DNA of 64,000 nt, from positions 249,831,827 through 249,895,826 of the forward strand of contig CP136064.1 in assembly GCA_032622095.1 (NCBI GenBank), read 5' to 3'. Position 1 is the first letter of the stretch; every line of letters starts with the position of its first letter. Of this stretch, positions 46,140 to 57,361 are shown piece after piece. The position numbers and the translations under genes were made by a program. Under the pieces are notes generated by a model that saw only the letters and a list, made by a program, of their open reading frames with translations, searched no databases and had not been told where the DNA came from. Source of the DNA: Siphonodentalium dalli. Taxonomy: Eukaryota > Mollusca > Scaphopoda > Gadilida > Siphonodentaliidae.

Positions 46140-48138
46140 GTGAGTAGACACTAGACACTCAAGTTATATTTCAGAAACACAAGAATGTTTACGTTCTCAG
46201 GGGATAGACATGATCATTGGGTGCTCACAACGTCCCCAGCGGTTGAGAACACTCTCTCACTGGCTACTGAGGTACCTGGAATACACAAGCATTGTTTTGC
46301 GAAACAAGATAATTTCGGATACTTCACTTCATTCAGTTTCCACCATGAGAGAGGGTCAGTGGTCAGAGGCATGGATTTCTCTTTTTTTAACTCCTTTATT
46401 TCATCCTCAACTATTTCATCCAATGTTTTCGGCGTTTCATCTTTCTGTTGTACTAATACGTCATTGGCGAAGAGTTTTTCCATAGCACTAACACGATTCT
46501 TTTTGTTGGCGGTGTCTCAAAGTCAACAGAGTCAGCTGAATCGGAATATTGTGAAGTGGTACTGGACATGCTGGTCGCCTGACTTGCCTCTGAACTGGAA
46601 TATTTCGCCTTACGATTACAGTCCTCACATTTCTGTAGTAATTCCACTGTTTTTAATTTCAATGATACAAAAACTTGTGCCCTCTCCTCAGATGGAATAA
46701 ACGTTAACTCACGGAACCGTGGATCCAAACAGGATGTTACTAGAATAAATTCTTTCAACTCAGGATTTGCATAACTCAGACTGAGATCTTCTCGTATCGC
46801 TTTCTTAACATTTGATACAATAGGCGTATCATCACTGTTCTCTGTCAAATTCTTCATCATCATTTCTTTCAGAGGGTAGATTAAAGAAACGGTGGAACAT
46901 TTCTCATCACAGAGAAGTGTTGTGACAATCTTAATCGGTTCTAGTACTTTGAGTAGTTCTTCTATATTGCTGTAATCAGTGTCATTTAGAGTGTTTATAT
47001 CTTTTGCTTCTTTCTTGATATCCTTCGACAAAAATACTGCGTCAACAGTAGCCTGTTGCTCCTGGTATCGGTCTAGCATTTCGAAGGACGAATTCCATCT
47101 TGTAGTTACGTCCATTATGAGTTTATGTTGTTGCAGGTCTAAAAGTACCTGCTTCTTAGCAAGAGTTGCTGTCGCAGTAGTACTCTTATGGAAATATGTA
47201 ACAATTCTACGAACACGCCCCAGCAATATATCAAACTGAGTAACTTTGAGGCCTCTCTGGGTTGCTAGGTTTACTGTATGAGCGAAGCATCCGATATGTT
47301 TGGCATCCATTTGTTTAACGGCAAGTGTGATGTTACTAGCATTGTCAGTTGTTAATGGTGGAAGAGATCCATATTTCATGAGATTCCATTCAGATATCGT
47401 TTCCTTGAGCGAAGCAGCTATATTATCGGCTGTATGAGAATTAACCATTGCATCCGTAGTTAGAACATAATTCTTAAGCTGCCAATCAGAATTAATGAGG
47501 TGTGCTGTGACAGTCTGGAAACTAGTAGTTGCCCGCGATGTCCAGCTATCGGTTGTCAGAGCTAAATACTGTGCGTTATCAATGTCATTTTGAACGGAAA
47601 CCTTTGTTTCTTTATAAAGATCGGGGATAACTGTGTTTGATATATGTGTTCGCCCTGGAATGTCATAGCGAGGTTCAATTGTCCTCAGAAGATTTACAAA
47701 CCATGGGTCTGTGACTACTTGATACGGACGCATGTCCTTTGCAATAAACTGTCCGATGGCTTTTGTTATTCGGCTATATATGTCTGACGATTTGCTTAAT
47801 TTGGACACGAATACCTCTGGTATGCTCAGCTGCCCCTTCGTTGTCTGTTTTGGTCTTTTGTTTTCTTTCGCAGCATCATTTTCTGCTAATTTTTCATCGA
47901 TGTCAACAGAGTGTTTCCGCTTCAAATGGGACCGCATATTCGTGGTTACTCCAGATTTGTAACAAACAGTTTCCTTGCATAGTCGACCAATTGTTCGAGA
48001 CATATCCTGTTGTTGGTCTTGTATTTTCAGCAAACCGAAATAGCCCCAAACTTTCGATTTTTTATTCCAATTTGATTGAATGATAGATATATCAGGCTTA
48101 TTTTCAGCAGACATTTTGATATCGCACACTGCGACCAC
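46140..48138 (-). pseudogene. hAT transposase, BED-finger type, frameshifted
   Basis: 561 codons from 48138 carry an N-terminal BED-like zinc finger (CKETVCYKSGVTTNMRSHLK, then RKH) and an RNase H-like core (YLALTTDSWTSRATTSFQTV; LPPLTTDNASNITLAVKQMD; GCFAHTVNLATQRGL). The C-terminal hATC dimerisation domain continues in another frame from about 46483 (LSWWKLNEVKYPKLSCFAKQ, IPGTSVASERVFSTAGDVVS). One frameshift lies near 46490, and an in-frame TGA follows VVSTQ, where relatives have CGA, before SCLSPENVNILVF. So it is inactive, but with few lesions and hence younger than its Polinton host. Closest named relatives are ZBED1-like transposases. Confidence 0.88.
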
Positions 48139-48769
48139 AGATAGTAAACACGCATAACCATTGGTTTATCGAGTGTGACCTTTGAGCTTTTGACCTATCA
48201 GAGCTCTGCTCGCAAAGATTTTGAGTGTGTCACGTGTTTGACCCTGATTACCCGGTTGACTTTTAAAACAGGGCAGGTCATTGGTCAATAGTATGCGCAT
48301 TACCGAAATCAGCCTATCAAATCATTCTTCTCATGTTAGCTTTCGTCGGCACACTGCGGTAATTAGATAGCAAACGAAACTGATCTATATTTAGAGTGGG
48401 GAAATTCCAATGAAAATGGCGTTACCGTATCGCAACGCCTATTCCAAACAAATAAAACAGATCTCGTTTCACAAAAATTTCATGATATGGCTATACTTAC
48501 CGATACACATATACATTCATAATTCGTACATAAGATAGGGGTGTCTTTATACACTTGTAAATTACAAAAGATCGACTTATGCACCGGCCGGTGCGGTACA
48601 GTCCGCATCGAAACTATTCAATTATGGTTTTGGATAAATCGAAACTCGAATCGAAGCAAGCGCATCGCGATGCATCGAAATCACGATGCATCGTGGCAGC
48701 CCTATTAATCAGTGGAGTTTTTTTCGCCATCTTTACTCTTCAACAGTTGAATGTCAAATGACAGAATTA

Positions 48770-49320
48770 CTTTTACGTTATTAAAATTACGATCAAATGC
48801 CATCAAAGCTAATTTTGATGGTTTTGAAAGATTCATAATTTTTGAGTATCGTTGAAACAACGGGTAATGTTCTGCTTCTTGAACTGATTGAATTGGTTGC
48901 AGACCATATCGTTGAGTGGTTGAAATCTAGCAAATGTAGAATTTAATCCAGTAGAATTTACTCCAGCTGGACTAGCTCACTGTACAATTGTAGAATTTAC
49001 TCTAGTAGCATTTACTCTATTTGATCTAGCTCGTGCAATTGATTTATTTTCTTTTTGTCTGAGAATACTTCTGATCCAAACTCCACCGAGAATTCCACCT
49101 CCACCAGTTTTTAAAAGTATTTTCTTTTTTGAATCGATATGAGTTCTACTGTCAGCTATTTTCTTCAGCTCTTTTTTGTGTTTTTGCAGGAATGTTCATG
49201 TCTGCTTTGGAAGCTTTAAGTGATCATCAAGTATTAATTTAGCTATAGTCGAAAATACACTCAAGACTGCTTCATGCGACTCCTTGATTGGAAATGAAAA
49301 TATTATGTTGATACACTTAT
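48770..49320 (-). other. Polinton segment upstream of integrase block, low-complexity coding-like
   Basis: Fossil part. Contains repeats of 'tagaatttactc.agtag' (48930-49020). No firm product; presumably a small structural gene. Confidence 0.35.
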
Positions 49321-49322
49321 CT

Positions 49323-49990
49323 TTATACCGATGAATATATTACTGCACCTCGGTCGTCATTTGTGAGCCAGCGATGGAAAATATCAGTTCTAAGTCTCAA
49401 CGATTTATCCATTTTTGGGTGAAAATCGATTAGTAAATAACCATGATTGGTTGAATTTGCATCATCATATGCTTGCATTAAAGGAGGTATTTGCATTTGA
49501 GAGGCAAGAATTTTTATTTGACCTTTATCACGCACACTTTGAAATAGTACCATGTAATGTGCATTCAAACTCAAAGTTCTACTCGCTTTAGATTTCTGAA
49601 ACATGTTTTGGGTTATGTAAATAACAGATGTATTTCTGTGATGTCCTTTTCTTGTAAACCACAACATAATTTTTTCTTCATCTTTATCACCTAACATGTC
49701 ACCAAAAACGATGAGGTGCGGTAAGTCTGGGTCGTCGACAAGTTCATTGTCATCATCCGGTATTCCATTTATAAATTGAATATTGTGAAATTCTTGCATC
49801 TGACTATAGGTATTTTGCCATTCTTTGTAACACCAAGCGACTTTGTATGTAACAGGTTTGAACAAGTAATCTTTATATTCGATTAATTTCTTAACAAATT
49901 ATGTTTTACCACAACCACTTGGTCCCGATATGAAAATGTTACAGGGATGTTTGAATAACAATGATTCGTCCATCTTTACCTGAGACAGAT
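49323..49990 (-). other. Polinton packaging ATPase region (FtsK/HerA type)
   Basis: Fossil part. Near 49935 the minus strand has the Walker A phrase IFISGPSGCGKT. Downstream are DLPHLIVFGDMLGD (Walker B strand), RKGHHRNTSVIYITQNMF and LSLNAHYMVLFQSVRDK. This is the genome-packaging ATPase shared by Polintons, virophages and adenovirus-like lineages. Confidence 0.88.
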
Positions 49991-50003
49991 CATGTAAGAC
50001 TGA

Positions 50004-50600
50004 TTAGGATTGCTCGGAATCAACCTTTTTTATTTTTAATGAAGAATCACCATAACTCCAGATTATTCCAAATGTCCAAATGAGTTCATTATCTAAGTCT
50101 GAAATAGGTCTAGTGGTTTTTACAATATAATCCAAAGACACTTCTTCTTCAAATAACTTTTCAGCAGTGAAAATTTCACATGGTTCTCTGAGAATAATGT
50201 ATCCATATATTCTCGTCACCTCTTCGAATTTCAAAGTTTTGTCATTGAGAACACCATGAAATATCCAATAATCTGAAAACAGTTGATCCAATATATCCAT
50301 GGAGAAATCAGTTTCAAATTCTGATCTCTCAATCAAACATCTCAATCCACTCTGCCCCTCAGAGAAATGTCCGTTCAGCAATGTCTGTATTATAATTTTA
50401 CTTTCCCTCAAAAACCAAGTTTGTTTAAGTTCTCGTTTGATTTCTTGATCCATTTTTGACATTTCGATCAAGTTATTATATATTTTCAAAAACATCTCTG
50501 CTGGTAACACATCAATTCCATCCATAAGGAATTGTGTTGTATTCACCCACAACAAGTCGTTTGGTGTACACAGATCGGAATGTTTTTGTTTGCTCTTCAC
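50004..50600 (-). other. Polinton gene of unknown function between polymerase and ATPase
   Basis: Fossil part. An open stretch of 198 codons on the minus strand (LLWVNTTQFLMDGIDVLPAE, FLKIYNNLIEMSKMDQEIKR), overlapping the polymerase end region slightly. Helical and acidic; I recognise no family. Confidence 0.5.
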
Positions 50601-53600
50601 TAATTACCTCTCGGTTTTTTGTGCGTTTAATTCTGCATGGATAGTTTATGACACGTTGAAAGTTTGACCAGTCGTTAACACATTCAACCATTGAATGAAA
50701 ATTTACTTGCTGTTTAGTTTTATAATCCAGAGTGATACCCTTGACCTTACATACAGATATTATAACACCATCTTTCACGTACTGATATCCATAATTTTAT
50801 GGATATCAGTATGATAATTTTATGATTTTAGCATCCGGATGTTCATCAGTCCATTTACCAAGGTAGCTGTCTTCGGTTTTGATATTTTCTGTTTCTGGAT
50901 CGAAAATATACATACAGCTATCGGTGTCGAAATACAACACCCTATCTTGGAGTTTTTCTAAAACTTTATACAACTCCAAGCGTGCATATGCTGTGACATA
51001 TGAGGCAACAACTACATTGGCAGATGGATGTGGTTCTATGTCGGTTTTATTTTCATAGCAGAATAATATGAATTTATCATGTTCAATAATTTCAACTGCT
51101 TTGACGGTGATATTTTTATCAGTTAGTAATTCAAAATATCTGGATGGTTCTGAGATATATTCCGTTTTAGTAAGAATATTATTTTGTGCATTTTTTCTCC
51201 ATATGCAATTTATCATTAATTTTGCGCACTGGCGGAGTCCTGGGTTTTTTTTTTCTTTTTCAAGTTTTATACCTTCAACCTCATAATAATCTTTAATGTA
51301 TTTATCTTTATCTTCACTTTTAACAGAATTTGGATATCCACTTGCTTCTTGTTTAATTTTGAGGTATTTATCAATGTAATATCTATATACTTTGTCCGAC
51401 CACTCAGTCCAATGCCAAACTTGATACAATTCCAGAATTTGGTAGCCCAATTCTATTGCTTTGAATAATTCTACATGCGTCCAAACTCCAACTAAAGCAC
51501 GCTGTTCAGTTTTATGACTACACTGTCCATTTTCATTTTCTGCACAAGTTTTACACAATGTATATATCATTTTGTTATTACAGTGGATCGGTAGCACTTG
51601 AATGTACAATTTATTTGGAGGTAATACTTTGCATTTAATGAGTCCTTTGTAAGATTTGATGTCTCCTATTTGTTCCTGACTTAGAATTGTAGGATGGCCA
51701 AGGTGGTACTCCCTATATTTAATCACACTAGGATACAAACTGCATATATCAATATATTTTATTTCCTGTTTAGATTTTGGTTCTATTTCATGATATAATT
51801 TTAGAGCATTGGTCCTGCCACCCAATAATGCTTCCCTTGGTTTAATTGGGGCTTGATGCAAATAGAATTGGTCCATAGTTTGTTTAACATTTTTGTCTTC
51901 TTTACATTTATTGTCCAGGTCATGTTCCCAGATGCATATTAATTTGCATCCCAAGCTTTTGATTTCAGTTTTTATTGTTTTTTTCATACAATTCATACAT
52001 TTTTATATTACTGTATGGTTTCGGCGGTTTCTATCTGGATAGCAAGTAGGATAGCCATGAAAAAGCACCCATACATTTCATACACTGTGTTTGATTCTGC
52101 ATGATAACCATCAACAAAATATGTGCCTATTTTAACTTCACCACCATTTAAAGCATGTTTTATGTTTATATTTTGTTTTGTAGCAATGTATTCTAGCCAT
52201 CGAATTGATTTCATTGAACATTTACGCGCTTGTGGATATCCAGCGTCTGAAATTATACCTAGATAATTCTCTGGTAATTAATGTTTTCTCCGTGCAAGGT
52301 TACAGGTTTGAGCTAATGTTATTGCTTCCCGGAATGGATCTATTTTATCAGTTTCCATTACACATAGTCTGAATGTGCCACATCCACGTCTTAAAATGTC
52401 TACATCTGATTTACAATACTTTTGAATTTCTTTTTGGAAATCAATAATATTCTCACCCTAGCTTCGTACCATTTCAGAAATGAATCCCTATTTTCCTCAG
52501 ACATGATTTCAGGTTTATAGTATTTTTTGTCTAGATATGGTCCTACGTAATTCTGAAAATCCTGTGTATTTGCCCAATGTGGAAAATAACCTTTAGCCAT
52601 TTCTTCAAGTTGGAATGTTTTTGGAAATTTAGATAATGCCATTGGGATGAAACTCAATGAATCGATTACTCTAACACCATTACATTATAAACTCAGTATT
52701 TTGTTACCATTCATAATAACATTAGGTTTTGAATTTCCATTGTTCACCAAGTAATGTAAGAGGAACTGACTATCGTAGTCTCTTGCATTGTGAGCAATAC
52801 ATGTTGTGCCTTTATGGTCGTTGGTGTAAAACAACCATTTACAAAATCTTTCCAATACATTTTCACCTTTAAAAACATATTCTCTATTTGACAATACAGA
52901 ATCACATGAATTGCATATTTCATCAATGGGTTTACATATACAATTTTCACAAGCAGTTTGTGCAACACAAACATTGGGTATATGAACACCAGTATCTTGT
53001 TGACATTCAAAATAAAAAAATATGAATGGTACCTTTACATCTTTCTGTGTTTCTTTCTTTTCGTACTGTTGAATATGACATATGTGGTCTGATGGAACGA
53101 TTTCCTTACCGTATTGACACTTCTTTGTTCCCGAACAGATATGTCTTTTCTCCTTTCGTGTGACGATTTCAACCCCGCATTTCTGGCATTTGTGTATCAT
53201 ATCACAAATAGTTTTGTCTTGTTTTGGTGATTTTTTCAAATGATTGTCGAGACATCGTTTACTTCTAAAAGTCCTCTTACATTTGATGCAGTGTATCCAT
53301 CGTTCAAATGGACATATCTGACCCTCGAAACACATACACGTGTATGGACATAAATGATCACCTCCGCTGGTTGTCATTGAAATATAGATGGACAACTTTA
53401 CTTTCTTTCCCAACTGGTGGTGGTTGAAAAAGAAAGCCTTCGTCAGCAAATTGATTATGTATTTTTATAACATACTCCGGATATAGTTGTTCCTGAATAA
53501 TTTTGTATTCCTCAACGCCGCAACTGGTGTCGTGTGATATCCCCACTATATCCAACAATGACTTTGCAGCTTCCCGTTGTGGGGCTCTTGCTGGTCTCGT

Positions 53601-54216
53601 AATCTGTTGCCATTGGTGCTTCCATTCAGCGGTATCTTTTTTGTCAACATTACACATACCAACGACAGCCATCGCAAAACACGTGTTATCTTCTACATTC
53701 TGAATCAGAAGAATACTTTTCTTTACTGTTTTCATTTGATTTTTTTCACTGAATGCTTCATAATGTAAGGTATGTCTTGCGGTTCCTGCATGCATGTGCG
53801 TGATAGTGATATCAAATGTCATCTGTCCGTCATGAATTTTTGTTCGATTGTGCAACTTTTTCTATGTTGTCAAGCTATAATTCACCCGTCAGGTCTTTTG
53901 CTTCAGTGAACGGAACGTGAATCCCTAGATCTAGCCCTGGATGAAAGATGGAAATTCTCATTTGATCTTTTGGTCCTGCGTCACACTAATCTTTCAAACT
54001 GTTCACCAGATCTTTGAAAATTATGTGAACAGTTTGAAATGGTTGATGAAATTCTTGAAATGTGACGTTGTATTTCTTTGATGTTGTTATAAATTTCCTC
54101 GAATATTAATCGTTTAGATTTGTTATGGTATAATATTTACAATCATCATCCAGTTGCACTATCTTTATATTATCTCGTTCACTTTCGCTATCTGAATATG
54201 GCACAAGGAGCTTCAT
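50512..54216 (-). other. Polinton protein-primed DNA polymerase B region
   Basis: Fossil part. Upstream portion near 54216 begins MKLLVPYSDSESERDN. The middle carries CCCH-type zinc clusters and the exonuclease-domain phrase CIAHNARDYDSQFLLHYL. The polymerase core shows motif A IDICSLYPSV (51750 region), motif B CAKLMINCIWRKN and motif C LYFDTDSCMYI (about 50930). The C-terminal CKVKGITLDY.....VNF is typical for the family. Protein-primed PolB replicates the linear element in adenovirus fashion. Confidence 0.9.
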
Positions 54217-54318
54217 CGTGAAATGAGGACGTGATGAAACATCGCGTCGCTTTTATGCTCTGACACGGACATGCGCAGTCATTTCACTAACAACTGAATA
54301 ACGCACCGGACGCTCACC

Positions 54319-54708
54319 ATGGATCCACGATTGCAGAGGAACAACATACAACATTTACGAAAAATTGAATTAGAAGTTTTAAAGAATACAAAGTGGATAC
54401 CACCATACGGTAACTGTTTTAGATGCAATTCCAGTTCACATTGGGCTTTTCAATGTGATGACGCTACGAAAAAGAATATTGATCAGATGAAAAAAACATC
54501 ATTGATGCTGAGTGAATCTACTCCTGTGAAGTCTACTTGGACGCACACATCAGACAACGATTATCTCACACCATATGATGCTAGATTAATGAACATTGAT
54601 CAACCTGAGACATCAACTAACGAGATCGCGGATGTGAAAGCTGAAAGTTGGGAACAATTCAACTCAACCGCGATATCAATTAACGAGATCGCGTATGTGA
54701 AAACTTAG
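54319..54708 (+). other. Polinton plus-strand cargo gene with a CCHC zinc knuckle
   Basis: Fossil part. Frame starting MDPRLQRNNIQHLRKIELEV contains CFRCNSSSHWAFQC, a Cx2Cx4Hx4C knuckle, then an acidic Ser/Thr-rich region with a repeated phrase (STNEIADVK / SINEIAYVK). It runs opposite to the polymerase and shares the upstream intergenic region with it. A poly-A signal AATAAA lies at 54905. Zinc knuckles of this form bind single-stranded nucleic acid; the role here is unknown. Confidence 0.6.
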
Positions 54709-54976
54709 AGTGGTGAATTATACGCCTCAACCAATGTGTCAAATGATGAAATCACTATTCTAAACATGGATGATTCGCAGATGGAAGTGATAAACGCTGT
54801 AGCCAAAGGCGCTGACGATACAGAAATTAGGCAAAACACTTTGCCTATCTGAAAGAGAAAAAGGCGTGCATCGCGAAAATCTTCCAAGAAAGTTAAAATT
54901 GATGAATAAAATATTATTTATTTTATTTGCTTGTTACGTTTTTTAGCAATGTCAGAGTATTCTTTACGATAATTTG

Positions 54977-54998
54977 GGTGGCCCTGAAAAGGGCCGTT
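54977..54998 (-). terminator. Histone-type 3' stem-loop, copy 2
   Basis: The minus strand has GGCCCTTTTCAGGGCC (54980-54995) preceded by AAAC and followed by ACCCA: exact stem, UUUC loop and flanks of the metazoan histone consensus. Begins about 20 nt after the stop of the GGLYPDL gene. Confidence 0.85.
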
Positions 54999-55014
54999 TA
55001 TATTTTTTGCTGAG

Positions 55015-55362
55015 TCAATAAAATTCAGACAAATCAGGATAAAGTCCTCCCTTGTTGTATGTGGTCCTCCAGTATGGATCCCGCACGTATTCCGCTGCCT
55101 CAGTGGTAATCCTTGGCAGCGGTCTTGGAGGATTATATCCAAACAAATCTGGATATAAACCTCCCTTATACGTGGGTTTCCATTCTGGATTTGGCACGTA
55201 CAACTTGGGAGGACAAGGCCTCCGTCTTTGTAGGAATTCTTGAATCCCAGCTCTAATCTCTGCCTTGTGCCTCTCCGTATCTCTAACTTTCTTCTGCCAA
55301 TGCTTTAATCGAGCATCGGTAGAGAATTTTAGCAAAATTTTCTCTTTCAGTTTAGAGAACAT
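55015..55362 (-). other. Polinton right-end small gene with GGLYPDL repeat
   Basis: Fossil part. A 115-codon frame starting MFSKLKEKILLKFSTDARLK, basic and helical at first, then proline/tyrosine-rich with two copies of the motif KGGLYPDL (PEWKPTYKGGLYPDLFGY; YWRTTYNKGGLYPDLSEF). Bracketed by a promoter module at 55397-55484 and a histone-type stem-loop 20 nt past the stop. It looks open throughout. Not a family I know. Confidence 0.65.
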
Positions 55363-55396
55363 TTTGAGGATTAAAAAAAACCGCTACACTGCTCTT

Positions 55397-55575
55397 CATA
55401 TTATATGAAACGCGCGGACGTCGTTGACGCCACCATTGCGTTTTTCTAACAAATTTTCCCGAGTCAAATCAAATGTGTTTCTTTTGACAAAAAGAAACAC
55501 ACTTGATTTGACATTCGGGGAAATTTGGTAGAAAAACGCAATGGCGTCGTCAACGACGTCCGCGCGTTTTCAATA
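55397..55575. promoter_or_regulatory. Divergent palindromic promoter module (copies 2 and 3)
   Basis: Left arm 55397-55484 and right arm 55490-55575 are inverse copies with GACGTCGTTGACG, 'attgcgtttttct', 'aaattt.ccc' and 'caaat.tgtgtttctttt'. The outer ends carry CATATAATATG (minus) and CAATAAAAATTAAAC (plus) as TATA-like boxes, directly upstream of a minus-strand and a plus-strand gene. Confidence 0.7.
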
Positions 55576-55615
55576 AAAATTAAACATACATCCACCATTC
55601 TTCATTCAGTCCGAA

Positions 55616-55741
55616 ATGGATTACCGAAATCTGTATCGGAGCTATTTGGAGGAGGGGTTGGTGGTGAGAGGTGTCTTTGGGGATGAAGCACAGATGATCT
55701 GGAAGTCTCTGCGCTTAGCGACATGCTGCGACAATGGGTAC

Positions 55742-55774
<33 letters not shown>

Positions 55775-57182
55775 CATTTAAAAACGCATTATACAATAAA
55801 GTTTCAATGCGCTTTACAACAAAGCGCGACAAAAATAACATTGAAATGTAAAATTTAAAAAGCATAGTAATAAGGTAAAGGAAGCTAAGATGATGACTAA
55901 GAACTAGATTTAAACTTAACGATTAACTTGCGGGAAACATTGTCTAAAAAGTAAAGTTTTGAGATCGGTTTTGAAATCCTTCAATGTAGAACATCGTCGA
56001 ACAGTTTGTGGCAGACCGTTCCATACCTGCGTAGCCAATTCCTGAAAACATTTTTTACCGTAATTCACGTTGGGTTTCGCTATTGTCCTAATGTCTAAAC
56101 CGCTTGTCGTTGAACGCGTAACTCTGCCGGATTTTAGGACAAACATATCAGATATGTACTCAGGCGTTGTCTTTCTCAATGATTTGTATATAGTCACCGC
56201 ACATTTGAACTTAAGTCTGAATTCGAATGTCATAATGTGCTCCTGTATTAGCGTCTGTGTGATATGGTCGAATTTGGCGACATTTTTTATCAATCGGGCG
56301 CAGCTATTTATCACAAGATCAATACGCCGAATATTCTCTTGCGTGATGTTCGTCAAAACAGTGTTTAAATTATCGATCCGGGACAATACAAGTGAGATAA
56401 CTGCATGCTTCATGACATCATCACTTAAGTATCCTCGAATGTGTCGGAGGCAGCGAAGGTGGTAATAATAAACTCGGATCAAGTTCGAAACCATTTTGTC
56501 CATGGACATCGTTGAGTCAAAATGGGCTCCAAGATTGCGTAGACCTATGCATGATGTTATCACACTTTGGCCCAGGTGTATATCGAAACGTCTCTCGTCG
56601 TTGTTGTTGACAAATTGCGAAAGGGCACTCAGTGAATATTTTGACCCAATAACGAGAAATTCTGACTTGTCGTCGTTAAGTTTGAGTTTGTTTTCCAACA
56701 TCCAGTTTTTGATATCGACATACTGTAGATAACTTCTTCGATATCTACAGATATACCGTTATGCTGATGACAGACCACATATATCGGGTTTTCGGATTAC
56801 CACCACGGTTGTTCGGATACACCAGATTGCTGGGAGCGTCAAGACTGATGGTGCCTCTCGCGGCTACCTTACTGCAGCGTTCTATCGTGATTTACTCAGG
56901 GCGCAGTGTTTACGAATTCTTCCCGCTCTGGAGAATACAGACAGGACAGCCGTGCAATTGTGCCATTTGGTTGCGACGTTCCCAATATCACTTCCAGGTC
57001 TATTCAAACCCGAATACACAGTGCGGTTTCTTTTGAAACCATTCAAAACTGCCCTTTTCAGGGCCTCACAAATTTTCGAAAGATACGCTCTAGCATTGCT
57101 ATTGTACGATTTGTTCATTCTTCCTGAACTTGGAGAGAATGTTCACATAAATTCTCAAAGAATACTTGTTCGTTCATCCTGA
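55616..57182 (+). other. Polinton plus-strand cargo gene, split by a LINE
   Basis: Fossil part. It starts just after the plus-facing promoter arm (MDYRNLYRSYLEEGLVVRGV at 55616) and is interrupted by the LINE at 55739-56738. Coding-like sequence resumes beyond it (for example GASRGYLTAAFYRDLLRAQC). A stem-loop-like sequence is at 57050-57065, and two copies of a 56-bp repeat lie at 57112-57224. Product unknown; a weak resemblance to histone-fold sequences is discussed under findings. Confidence 0.5.
55739..56738 (-). mobile_element. CR1/L2-type LINE fragment inserted in the Polinton
   Basis: An intact 261-codon frame (56701-55916): MLENKLKLNDDKSEFLVIGS, LRNLGAHFDSTMSMDKMVSN, YYYHLRCLRHIRGYL, WNGLPQTVRRCSTLKDFKTD and LKTLLFRQCF. 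This is the reverse-transcriptase thumb and C-terminus of CR1/L2-like elements. The 3' end is an (ATA)n/(TAT)n tail at 55741-55773. 5'-truncated, as is usual for LINEs, with no lesion in the remaining frame, so the insertion is relatively young. Confidence 0.88.
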
Positions 57183-57319
57183 ACTTGGAGAGAATGTTCA
57201 CATAATTTATCAAAGAATACTTCCCTAACAATAAAAAAAACCCACTACCGCCCCCTTATTATCTATAATCCGACCATCGTGTAGCATAATAATACAGAGC
57301 GTATCTTTCGTGAATTTTA

Positions 57320-57342
57320 AGTGGCCCTGAAAAGGGCTGTTT
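57320..57342 (-). terminator. Histone-type 3' stem-loop, copy 3
   Basis: The minus strand has AGCCCTTTTCAGGGCC with AAAC before and ACTT after: five of six stem pairs, canonical TTTC loop. Lies about 24 nt after the stop of the gene at 57362-57811. Confidence 0.75.
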
Positions 57343-57361
57343 AAAATAATATATTAAAAAA

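Larger units (their letters stand above)
44818..48704 (-). mobile_element. hAT transposon (ZBED-like) inserted in the Polinton
   Basis: 3887 bp with terminal inverted repeats TACGGCTGCCACGATGC (44818) and TAGGGCTGCCACGATGC (inverse, ending 48704), flanked by the perfect 8-bp target duplication TTAATCAG (44810-44817, 48705-48712). The first ~70 bp and last ~60 bp carry GC-rich subterminal repeats of the type GCGATGCGCATCGCGATGC. These features are diagnostic of hAT. Confidence 0.93.
44596..48765 (-). other. Polinton small basic gene, split by the hAT insertion
   Basis: Fossil part. 44596-44809 encodes KYGSFVMAMNQAPTNFLKEM and later CCKNILKGNVKLTEAQKRKL, a motif recurrent in Polinton small basic proteins. 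The remainder lies beyond the hAT element at 48713-48765 (MAKKTP). The hAT target duplication falls inside this gene. Confidence 0.55.

Noticed and set aside
46979-48083. Plus-strand frames of 76-106 codons in the hAT element
   Set aside because: Antisense shadows of the transposase.
56070-56465. 131-codon plus-strand frame
   Set aside because: Antisense shadow of the LINE reading frame 55916-56701.
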